Source: Ahniella affigens (GTDB taxonomy: Bacteria > Pseudomonadota > Gammaproteobacteria > Xanthomonadales > Ahniellaceae). Taken from it: DNA of 64,000 bases. A program made the position numbers and the translations under genes. The stretch is from positions 2,728,001 to 2,792,000 of the forward strand of contig NZ_CP027860.1 in assembly GCF_003015185.1 (NCBI RefSeq). The letters are read 5' to 3'. Of this stretch, positions 25,985 through 33,759 are shown in pieces. Position 1 is the stretch's first letter, and the number at the start of each line of letters is the position of its first letter. The notes under the pieces were generated by a model that saw only the letters and a program-made list of their open reading frames with translations, was not told where the DNA came from and did not search any database.

Positions 25985-26221
25985 CGGGTTTCTCCGAAAG
26001 GAATCAAGAATTCGAGCCCATTGCTCGACCCGTGCACGATAGAAACCGGCGGTGACAGGGGCATTGCCGGCAGGCGGCGAATTCACGACAAGCTGATTGC
26101 AGAAACGTGACGGCCTTCGTCGCCGCGCAACGTCGGTCTAGGTGCCGCCCAATCCCGATCCCTGCCCTTTCGCGCCAAGCACACTTTGCGTTGCACAACG
26201 GCGATTCGAATCACGAGAGCG

Positions 26222-26755
26222 TCACTGAAACAGCACGTACGAGATCGCGATCAGCACGCCGCCAATGCCGGTTGCCGCCAGTACGTCGCTCGGATAGTGC
26301 AAACCCAGAATGACTCTCGACATGGCAATCAGAACCGTCAGTGGCAACAGGAGCAACGCAAGCCATGGCTCATGCAGGCAGCTCACGCCCGAAAACACTA
26401 CCGCATGAAGCGTATGTCCAGACGGAAAGCTGTACTCATCCAACGCTGCCACATGCGCGGTGATCAGCCGGTATTGTTGGTACGGTCGAAGCCGTCGCGT
26501 GCGGCGCTTCACGGTTCGATACAACAACCAGGCGCTCAACCCGACAAACGCAAGCTGGGTGGCAACCTGACGGCCCGAATGCACGTCGTGCCAGGCAAAC
26601 AGCGCCACGAGCAGCAGCCACATCGGGCCATCGCCCAAGCGTGACACCACCGCAAACAAGCGCCGGATCCCAGACACATCTGCCCACCGATTCATGCGCA
26701 GGCACCAGTTGAGCTCAGGTCCAGAAATCTGCCTTGGGATTAGTCGCGTCGTCAT
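26222..26755 (-). CDS. PAP2-family membrane phosphatase
   Basis: A 177-residue integral membrane protein with the three PAP2 motifs: KRRTRRLRP (KxxxxxxRP), SFPSGHT (PSGH) and SRVILGLHYPSDV (SRxxxxxHxxxD). Helical segments lie around residues 45-60, 70-85, 120-145 and 155-175. The ATG at 26755 overlaps the stop of the upstream glycosyltransferase gene as ATGA, so the two are translationally coupled; a slightly longer start at 26764 is possible. PAP2 enzymes dephosphorylate lipid phosphates such as phosphatidate or undecaprenyl pyrophosphate. Coupling to a GT4 enzyme suggests a role in making a glycolipid. Confidence 0.9.
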   Translation of the reverse strand: MTTRLIPRQISGPELNWCLRMNRWADVSGIRRLFAVVSRLGDGPMWLLLVALFAWHDVHSGRQVATQLAFVGLSAWLLYRTVKRRTRRLRPYQQYRLITAHVAALDEYSFPSGHTLHAVVFSGVSCLHEPWLALLLLPLTVLIAMSRVILGLHYPSDVLAATGIGGVLIAISYVLFQ

Positions 26756-27894
26756 GCAGCACACTCCGTCGGCATGGCTTGTTCAAACAGTCGCACCAGC
26801 TGCGTTGCAACTGCCGTTTGTGATAGTCCCGACACCGCTTCGCGAACCTGGGTCGCGATCCGATGCCGCAAGGCACGATCACAGGCTAATTCTTCCGCCA
26901 GCGCGAGGAAGGCTTCTGCCTCGCCGAACGGTGCCAACAACCCAGTGCGCCGGTGCACCACATGCTCATGTGCGGCGCCATAGTCGAAGGCGACCAGCGG
27001 CATTCCCGATGCCATCGCCTCCAATGTCACATTGCCAAACGTCTCGGTCAGACTCGGAAACAGAAACAGGTCGCCGCTCGCGAAATGGCGTGCGAGATCC
27101 TCTCCGCGTCGGATTCCGGCAAATATGAAATCCGGATTCTGTTCGGCCAGGGCGCTACGCGACGGACCATCGCCGACCCAAATGAACTTTGCCCGAATTC
27201 CACGCGCTTGGATACGTCGGCAAGCCTGCACCAACAGTCCGAGATTCTTTTCTGGGGCGAGACGACCCACGTGGATCACCGCTTGCTCATCCGGTGCGAC
27301 ACCCCAGGCTCGACGCAGTGCCTCATCGCGCCGACCAGCGTTGAACAAGCGCGAATCGACACCACGTGGCAAGCGCTCGACATGCTTGAATCCACGTTGT
27401 TCCAATTCGGACTTCAACGACTGCGTCGGCACCAGCGTCGCGTTGGCCGCATTGTGGAATCGGCGCAGCCAGACCTGCGCCAATGGCACCAACAGGCGCG
27501 CGCCATAGTGCCCGACGAAGTCGTCGAAGCGGGTATGAAAGCCAGTCAGTACCGGAATGCCAATGGCCCGTGCCGCGCGAACCGCTGACCAGCCCAGCGG
27601 ACCTTCGGTCGCCACGTATACGGCCGCCACACCTTGGCTCCGCCATGCCTGCTTCAAGGTCTCCGTCGCCGGCCAGCCGAAGCGGAGCTCCGGGTAACGC
27701 GGTACGCGCGACCCCGCCAGCAGGCGTTCGACGAGCATGGCGCGGGGCGCGATTTCCGACTCACCAAGTTGCCTTGGGCGAGTCAGATCCACTGAATGCC
27801 CCAACTGCAGCAACTCGTGCACCATGGTTTGGACAGTCAGGGCCACGCCGTTGATCTCGGGCGGGTACGTTTCAGTCACGATCCCAATGCGCAT
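26752..27894 (-). CDS. GT4-family glycosyltransferase
   Basis: A 380-residue GT-B glycosyltransferase. The N-terminus MRIGIVTETYPPEINGVALTV is the typical GT4 opening with a glycine-rich turn. The C-terminal domain has VIHVGRLAPEKNL for nucleotide-sugar binding and the Glu-x7-Glu motif SLTETFGNVTLEAMASG. Its closest relatives by pattern are the glycosyltransferases that build membrane glycolipids (MgtA or SqdX-like), an inference supported by coupling to the PAP2 gene through an ATGA overlap. It diverges from a TonB-dependent receptor gene. Donor and acceptor are unknown. Confidence 0.9.
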   Translation of the reverse strand: MRIGIVTETYPPEINGVALTVQTMVHELLQLGHSVDLTRPRQLGESEIAPRAMLVERLLAGSRVPRYPELRFGWPATETLKQAWRSQGVAAVYVATEGPLGWSAVRAARAIGIPVLTGFHTRFDDFVGHYGARLLVPLAQVWLRRFHNAANATLVPTQSLKSELEQRGFKHVERLPRGVDSRLFNAGRRDEALRRAWGVAPDEQAVIHVGRLAPEKNLGLLVQACRRIQARGIRAKFIWVGDGPSRSALAEQNPDFIFAGIRRGEDLARHFASGDLFLFPSLTETFGNVTLEAMASGMPLVAFDYGAAHEHVVHRRTGLLAPFGEAEAFLALAEELACDRALRHRIATQVREAVSGLSQTAVATQLVRLFEQAMPTECAA

Positions 27895-28074
27895 ATGAAC
27901 CTGCCATGGCCAGTCATGGTGACTACGATGCCTGCGTCCCGTGACACGGTGTTGAATGTTCTTTGACGCGCCGATGCCATTGGCATGACGGTTCGATGAA
28001 CCGCCATGCAGCGGTCATCGACCTGTCATGCGCACCGCATACGCTGCTGCGATTCCCTTGGTTCCGTGTGCCTC

Positions 28075-30684
28075 ATGTCTGCCTTCACTCGTCCGAAAAC
28101 CGCCAGCCTGCCGCGCTGGATCTCTCGTTGCCTCCTCTCCGGAGCCTTCTATTCCGTAGCCATGTCAACGCTTGCAGCGCCGACTCCGGACACTGACGCC
28201 ACGGTCGATTCGGACGAGGCGTCAATGCTGAAACAGATCGAGATTGAAGGCGAGATCAAGGAAGGCGAAGAGGCCTTGTACGTAGACGAGCGCCGCGCAA
28301 CGTCGCAGGTGACCGAAACCATTGGCGCCGAACAAATCGCCCGTACCGGCGATACTGATACCGCGCAGACGTTGAAACGCGTGACCGGCCTGACTGTGGT
28401 CGACGGCAAGTTCGTCTTCGTTCGTGGACTCGGCGACCGCTATTCGAGCGTCCTGCTGAACGGCGCACAATTGCCGAGCCCGGACCCGACGCGCCGAGTA
28501 TTGCCGTTGGACCTCGTGCCAACCGAAGTACTGGATGGGGTGATCATCCAGAAGTCGTATTCGCCCAACATTCCCGGTGAATTCGGCGGCGGCTCGGTCA
28601 TGCTTCGCACGCGCGGCGTGCCGCTGGAGCGCTTCGCCAAACTGGGCTTCAGCCTGAGCTATCTCGATGGCAGCACCGGTGCGGATGGCATGACCTATGC
28701 CGGCGACAGCAGCGATTGGACCGGCTTCGAGCGTGCCCGGTCCTTGCCTGGCGAGCTTCGCGACGCCATTGCCGATGGTGTGATTCTGCGCCCGCAGTCG
28801 CCAACGAACCCTGGCGGCTTCAGCAATGCGCAGCTGGAGTCATTCGGTGAGGCGCTCAGTGGTGATTACAATGTCGAGAACAAGAGCCTGCCGCCTGCCG
28901 CAGGCTTGTCGGCAGGCTATGGCAACGTCTGGCAATTTGATGAACGCAGTTTCGGCGTCCTCGCATCGGTGCGCTATCACAACAGCTGGGAACAGACGGA
29001 CGAAACCCGGCGCAGCTTTGTTTCAACCAGCGATGGCTTGGCCCAGACCGGCGAACTTAGCTTCAACCGCACCCGCCAAAACGTCGAACTGTCGTCGTTT
29101 CTGGTCGCAGGTCTGGACTGGTCGGCGGACCACCGCTTCAAGTATACGAATCTGCTGCTGCGCTCCAGCGAAGACGACACGAACGTTGCCGAAGGCTACG
29201 TTGACGACCCTGAGGATCAGTCGCGGTTTTACGAACTGGAATGGGTCGAGAACAAACTGTTGGTCAACCAACTCTCTGGTGAGCATCTCTTCGTCAATGC
29301 GCGTGATCTCAGCCTAAACTGGCAATACACCCATTCGAGCGCTGGCCGCGACGCGCCGAAAACCCGCCGCTATCGTTTTGATCGCAACACAGCTACCGGA
29401 AACTACGGATTCTCGCGTCGTTCCGACAGCAACACGACCTTCTACTCGGAATTGGATGACCAGCAGGATGAACTGGGCCTGGAATTCAAATTGCCGCTGA
29501 CGTTTGGCGAGGCGAACTATCTGGATCTCAGTGCCGGCGCCGATGGCCTTCGACGTGAGCGCGATTCCGGCATTCGTCGTTTCAGCTTCACGGGCGTCGG
29601 GCCGCTGGCGACCGATCCGGCCGTTCTCGTCCGTCCCGGATTTGACGATGTGATCAACCCCGGCACGATTGGCGACAACGGGTTCCAACTGCGCGAGACG
29701 ACGCGTGGAACCGATCAGTATCGCGCCGAACAGGACCTTGATGCGTTGTTCGTCAATGCCGATATCAACTGGAACTCAAAGTATCGTCTGGCGCTCGGCC
29801 TTCGCTATGAGCAGAATCAGCAGGATGTCGCCACCTTCTCGCTGTCCGACCTCAACGCACCGCCCATTGTCGCGCGCATTGACACCGACGACGCGTTGCC
29901 TTCGGCGGCGTTCACCTGGCTCCGGTCCGATTCGACGCAGTGGCGCGTCAGCTACAGCGAGACCGTGTCGCGACCTGAGTTTCGTGAGCTGTCGCGCGCA
30001 CCGTTCACCGACCCGTTGCTCGACCTCGAAACCATCGGCAATCCGCTGCTCAAGCCCGCTTCAATCCAGCATCTCGATGTTCGCTTCGAGCACTACTACA
30101 GCGATGTCGAATCCATGTCGATCGCGCTGTTCCTGAAGGATTTCAAGGATCCGATCGAGCGAATTCAAGTGCCCGGCACAGGCAACCTCGTGTCGTTCGC
30201 CAACGCCGAATCGGCTCGCAACTATGGCGTAGAACTCGACTACTCGCGCAGCCTGTCGGCATACAGCGCGAATCTCCTGAACTGGTATGTGGGATTCAAC
30301 TACGCCTACATCAACTCGACGGTGGACCTTGGCGAAGCCAACGACATTCAGACCAATCAGTCGCGACCGCTGCAGGGCCAAAGCCCGCACGTAGGCAATG
30401 TCCAGGTGGGCTATCGCGAGGATGGCCTCGAAGCCACCCTGCTCTACAACGTATTCGGGCCGCGCATTTCGCAGGTCGGCATCTTTGGCGCACCGGACAT
30501 TGAAGAACGGCCGTTCCATCAGGTCGACTTCAACCTGCGCTATCCGTTGAACGACGCCTGGACGTTGAAACTGAAGGTCCGCAACCTGCTTGATCCGAAA
30601 GTCGAGTTCGCCCAAGGCGATGAGATCACCCGCAGCTATCGCCGCGGTCGCGAGCTGAGTTTAGGGTTGGATTGGGCGTTCTAG
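28075..30684 (+). CDS. TonB-dependent outer-membrane receptor
   Basis: An 869-residue receptor. ATG 28075 (weak ribosome site) gives an N-terminal signal with a hydrophobic stretch at about residues 17-36. A plug domain follows: ATSQVTETIGAEQIARTGD, DTAQTLKRVTGLTV, FVFVRGLGDRYSSVLLNG, then PGEFGGGSVMLRT. The rest is a long barrel with aromatic-rich strands ending GRELSLGLDWAF. No clear STN or carboxypeptidase-like domain precedes the plug. The VRGLGDRYSSVLLNG form belongs to a subgroup common in Lysobacterales and Alteromonadales. The substrate cannot be read from sequence: no sugar or iron gene is adjacent, although a SulP transporter is convergent. Confidence 0.95.
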   Translation: MSAFTRPKTASLPRWISRCLLSGAFYSVAMSTLAAPTPDTDATVDSDEASMLKQIEIEGEIKEGEEALYVDERRATSQVTETIGAEQIARTGDTDTAQTLKRVTGLTVVDGKFVFVRGLGDRYSSVLLNGAQLPSPDPTRRVLPLDLVPTEVLDGVIIQKSYSPNIPGEFGGGSVMLRTRGVPLERFAKLGFSLSYLDGSTGADGMTYAGDSSDWTGFERARSLPGELRDAIADGVILRPQSPTNPGGFSNAQLESFGEALSGDYNVENKSLPPAAGLSAGYGNVWQFDERSFGVLASVRYHNSWEQTDETRRSFVSTSDGLAQTGELSFNRTRQNVELSSFLVAGLDWSADHRFKYTNLLLRSSEDDTNVAEGYVDDPEDQSRFYELEWVENKLLVNQLSGEHLFVNARDLSLNWQYTHSSAGRDAPKTRRYRFDRNTATGNYGFSRRSDSNTTFYSELDDQQDELGLEFKLPLTFGEANYLDLSAGADGLRRERDSGIRRFSFTGVGPLATDPAVLVRPGFDDVINPGTIGDNGFQLRETTRGTDQYRAEQDLDALFVNADINWNSKYRLALGLRYEQNQQDVATFSLSDLNAPPIVARIDTDDALPSAAFTWLRSDSTQWRVSYSETVSRPEFRELSRAPFTDPLLDLETIGNPLLKPASIQHLDVRFEHYYSDVESMSIALFLKDFKDPIERIQVPGTGNLVSFANAESARNYGVELDYSRSLSAYSANLLNWYVGFNYAYINSTVDLGEANDIQTNQSRPLQGQSPHVGNVQVGYREDGLEATLLYNVFGPRISQVGIFGAPDIEERPFHQVDFNLRYPLNDAWTLKLKVRNLLDPKVEFAQGDEITRSYRRGRELSLGLDWAF

Positions 30685-30701
30685 GGGCTCTTGCCGCGAA
30701 A

Positions 30702-30725
30702 TTGGTTCGGGCCTGCAGGCCCTCC
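30702..30725. repeat. TTGGTTCGGGCCT repeat with GGGCCTGCAGGCCC palindrome
   Basis: The 13-mer TTGGTTCGGGCCT (30702-30714) recurs at 56417-56429. Here it runs into the palindrome GGGCCTGCAGGCCC (30709-30722) between convergent genes. It may be a degenerate REP element or a bidirectional terminator. Confidence 0.5.
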
Positions 30726-30802
30726 TACAAAAAGGCCATACATCTTGGCGCGACATCGGCATGGGCGCGAACACGACGCTACGCCGACACGACACCCTGG
30801 CA

Positions 30803-32488
30803 TCAAGGCGCTGACACCCGCGCCTTGGCCTCAGCCAACGTCGCCACATGCGCGATCAACTGCGGATGCTCCAACACATGCATGTCGTGCAGGACGCGCT
30901 TTGGTTGCTCGCGCAGGCCGACAAAGATCACCTTGATCTGCTGCTTCTGGCAACGGTCCAAGAACTGCTTCAGAGCCGTGGCGCCCGAGGCATCCGTCAT
31001 CGGCACGCCATCCAAGCGCAGGATAAACCACTGCGGTGGCGAAAACAGCTGGTCGAGCACATCATCGAGCCGGTAGGTCACGGCATAGAACAAGGGTCCG
31101 CTGATCTGGAACACCTCGACCCCGGCCGGCAGACCCGCTCGCGGATCCGGACGCGCTTCCAATGAATCCGGCTCATCCTCTTCAATCAGCTTTTCGCCCG
31201 AGGCGATCTCAACCATCTGGCTCATGCGATGCATGAACAGAAATGACGCCAGAACCACGCCGACTTCGATGGCAATGGTCAGATCAAACATCACCGTCAG
31301 CGCGAACGTGACCAGAAGCACCAACCGATCCCCGAGCGGACCGCGCATCAAGTGCCGAATATGCTGGAGTTCAGCCATGTTCCAGGCCACAACGAGCAGT
31401 ACTGCAGCGAGCACTGGTAACGGCACGTAGCCCATCCAACGTGTTGCCACGAGCATGAAAACCAGCAGAAACACGGTATGCAACATGCCGGCGATGGGTG
31501 AGCGCGCACCAGCGCGAACATTGGTTGCAGTGCGCGAGATTGCGCCCGTGGCAGGCAGACCACCAAACAAGGCACTGGCAACATTGGCCACGCCCTGCCC
31601 GACCAGTTCCGCATTCGAGCGATGGCGGCCACCAATCATGCCATCTGCAACCACGGCCGACAGCAAGCTTTCGACTCCGGCCAGGAACGCAATCGTGAAA
31701 CTGGCCGGAAACAGTTCCATGGTCCGTTCGAACGGGATCACCGGAACCGCAAAGCTTGGCAAGCTGCTTGGGATGCCGCCGGGGAAGCGCGTCGCAATCG
31801 TGCTGACATCCCAGCCGAATACCGCCACCAACAGGGAGCCCAGCAACACCACAATCAGGAACACCGGCGCCGTCTGGCGAATCTTGCGCAACACCAAAAT
31901 CGCGATGATGCAGCCAACCGTTAACGCGATCGTCGCCAGGTCAGCACTTGGCAAGTGATCTAAATACGTCTGCCAGCGCGCAAAGAACTCGGCGGGCACT
32001 TTCGCCACATCAAGACCCAACGCATCCTTGACCTGACTTGACAGAATGGTCACCGCAATCCCTGCGGTAAACCCGACGATCACCGGTTGCGGCACAAACT
32101 TCATCAACGTGCCGAGCCGAAGCAGCCCCGCCGCAATCAGCATCAACCCGGCAAGCAAGGTGCACAGAATCAGCCCGCCGTAGCCGAACTTCTCGATCAC
32201 CACAAACACGACCGGGATGAAGGCTGCTGTCGGGCCACCGATCTGAACCCGCGAACCGCCCAACGCAGAAATGAGGAAGCCGGCAATGATCGCAGTGTGC
32301 AAGCCCTTCTCCGGGCTTGCTCCGGAGGCAATCGCCAACGCCATCGACAGCGGCAACGCGACCACCGCCACCGTCAGCGCGGCGACCAGATCCCCCCGAA
32401 AATCGGCCCAGCCATAACCGCGACGAAGCACCGAGACCAGCTTCGGAACGTACAAATGCCAGAAAGGTGGAGACGGCGATGCGCGCAT
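30803..32488 (-). CDS. SulP-family anion transporter with STAS domain
   Basis: A 561-residue inner-membrane transporter. The transmembrane domain begins GYGWADFRGDLVAALTVAVVALPLSMALAIASG, the SulP signature, then IIAGFLISALGGSRVQIGGPTAAF. There are 10-14 hydrophobic segments to about residue 430, and a C-terminal STAS domain (ISGPLFYAVTYRLDDVL, then ILRLDGVPMTDASGATALKQFL). The STAS serine and threonine lie at the usual turn. SulP proteins carry sulfate, bicarbonate or other anions, often with Na+ or H+. Its substrate is not defined by context; no carbonic anhydrase or sulfur-assimilation gene is adjacent. It converges with the TonB receptor gene. Confidence 0.92.
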   Translation of the reverse strand: MRASPSPPFWHLYVPKLVSVLRRGYGWADFRGDLVAALTVAVVALPLSMALAIASGASPEKGLHTAIIAGFLISALGGSRVQIGGPTAAFIPVVFVVIEKFGYGGLILCTLLAGLMLIAAGLLRLGTLMKFVPQPVIVGFTAGIAVTILSSQVKDALGLDVAKVPAEFFARWQTYLDHLPSADLATIALTVGCIIAILVLRKIRQTAPVFLIVVLLGSLLVAVFGWDVSTIATRFPGGIPSSLPSFAVPVIPFERTMELFPASFTIAFLAGVESLLSAVVADGMIGGRHRSNAELVGQGVANVASALFGGLPATGAISRTATNVRAGARSPIAGMLHTVFLLVFMLVATRWMGYVPLPVLAAVLLVVAWNMAELQHIRHLMRGPLGDRLVLLVTFALTVMFDLTIAIEVGVVLASFLFMHRMSQMVEIASGEKLIEEDEPDSLEARPDPRAGLPAGVEVFQISGPLFYAVTYRLDDVLDQLFSPPQWFILRLDGVPMTDASGATALKQFLDRCQKQQIKVIFVGLREQPKRVLHDMHVLEHPQLIAHVATLAEAKARVSAP

Positions 32489-32604
32489 ACCGCGATCATC
32501 GCAATTCCTTCACCATCCGGGAAGCCGGTCAGTGCGATCGAAGCGCTCGCAAAGCGGATTGGACCCCGCACGCCGCAAGATTGCTCCATCGTTTTGCGGT
32601 TGGC

Positions 32605-33066
32605 CTATTCTTGGCTGAACAGGTACGCCAATGACTCGCCGTAAGGGGTAATCAGATCAGCGAGGCGCCAGCAGCTCCCTTCGGCTTTGCGGAGCACCAA
32701 ATGCGCCACGCGCGGTTGCGGCTTTGATCCATCGCCCGAATCAAACTGGAAGCGCAGCGCCACCATCGCCGAGTCGTCGGTTTCGGACTCCAACTCAAAA
32801 CGCGAGCCGACCATGTCGCCGTCCTGCGAGCCAAGCCAGGGATCGTAGTCCAAGTGACCGATTTCGCCATCGGCGTAGGCCGCCTCGCGCTTCAGCAAAT
32901 CGCCAAACTCGGGCGTGACTTGCTTCAGCACTGCCGCCGACGGGGGCCCAGCATAGAAGTCGGCCGCGCCGCCCTGAAACCGTTCAGCCCAGGCAGCAGC
33001 GGAGTCGCAAGCCCAGGTTGACGAGGTCCCAACCATCGCCGCAGCCAACAAAATGAGCGTTCGCAT
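32605..33066 (-). CDS. exported DUF3828-like protein
   Basis: A 153-residue protein with an AAGGAG ribosome site 8 nt before ATG 33066 and a signal peptide cut around STWA|CD. The mature part has the features of DUF3828-like periplasmic proteins: an N-terminal helix pair, LDYDPWLGSQDGD near the middle and VLRKAEGSCWRLADLITP near the end. Two Cys residues (about 20 and 132) may form a disulfide. Function unknown. It diverges from the sigma factor gene, with 159 nt between them. Confidence 0.65.
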   Translation of the reverse strand: MRTLILLAAAMVGTSSTWACDSAAAWAERFQGGAADFYAGPPSAAVLKQVTPEFGDLLKREAAYADGEIGHLDYDPWLGSQDGDMVGSRFELESETDDSAMVALRFQFDSGDGSKPQPRVAHLVLRKAEGSCWRLADLITPYGESLAYLFSQE

Positions 33067-33192
33067 GTGAGGTACTCCTTCCAAAGTGATCCCCACTGTC
33101 GCCGAATGCTCGGTCACTGGTCAACGCGGCCACTGAGGCCGCACCGTTTGTTTACGACCCATGACGCCTCGGCCAACTTAGCGCTACCTGCG

Positions 33193-33219
33193 TTACAAAT
33201 GGTGACGTTCAGGCATAAT
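33193..33219 (+). promoter_or_regulatory. possible promoter of the sigma/kinase operon
   Basis: TTACAA (33193-33198), a 15-nt spacer, then CATAAT (33214-33219). The spacing is short. If real, transcription starts at or next to the ATG at 33226, which lacks a ribosome site, so the mRNA could be leaderless. Confidence 0.3.
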
Positions 33220-33225
33220 GGCGTC

Positions 33226-33759
33226 ATGAATGACCTGCCCTCGTTCGATACCGACACACTCGACTTGCAGGCACTGCTGCCTCAGGTTTATGAGGATTTG
33301 AAGCAGCTTGCGCACCGCCAATTGGCCCGCATGCGACCTGGCGACACGTTCTCGACCACCATGCTCGTCCATGAAACCTACGAGCGCCTCGCGCCACACC
33401 AGGGCAAAGGCATTGCGTCGCGCGAACACCTGATGGCCTGGTGCGCACGTGCCATGCGGCAGATTCTGATTGATCACGCGCGCAGCCGACAGGCGCAGAA
33501 GCGCGGTAGCGGCGAGTCGCATCTTGACCTCGATGATCTCGATGTCCGGGGCGGGGTCGATCCTACCGCCCTGCTCGCGATCAACGAGGCACTGGAGCAA
33601 TTGGAGGCGAATGACCCGCGACTGGTGCGACTGGTTGAGCTTCGCGTGTTTGCCGGGCTCGATCCGGCCGAAATCGCCGCGGTGCTCGGCGTCAATGTGC
33701 GAACCATTCAGCGCGACTGGTTACGTGCAAAAGCCTGGATCGGGTCGGCCCTGCAATGA
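33226..33759 (+). CDS. ECF-type RNA polymerase sigma factor (Sig-70_X6 group)
   Basis: A 177-residue sigma factor of the ECF-like family often annotated TIGR02999/Sig-70_X6. Region 2 covers about residues 20-90 (LLPQVYEDLKQLAHRQLARM, then TMLVHETYERL and HLMAWCARAMRQILIDHARSRQAQKRG). Region 4 covers residues 120-175 (LEQLEANDPRLVRLVELRVFAGLDPAEIAAVLGVNVRTIQRDW), with its helix-turn-helix. The ATG at 33226 has no Shine-Dalgarno. Its stop overlaps the kinase ATG as ATGA. In Lysobacterales and Planctomycetes, sigma factors of this group are commonly encoded with Ser/Thr kinases, which suggests that phosphorylation replaces an anti-sigma factor here. Confidence 0.92.
   Translation: MNDLPSFDTDTLDLQALLPQVYEDLKQLAHRQLARMRPGDTFSTTMLVHETYERLAPHQGKGIASREHLMAWCARAMRQILIDHARSRQAQKRGSGESHLDLDDLDVRGGVDPTALLAINEALEQLEANDPRLVRLVELRVFAGLDPAEIAAVLGVNVRTIQRDWLRAKAWIGSALQ

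Noticed and set aside
24065-26110. Long open frame (about 680 codons) on the plus strand
   Set aside because: It is antisense to the secreted 585-residue protein, shows no domain or signal, and arises because GC-rich codon bias opens the opposite frame.
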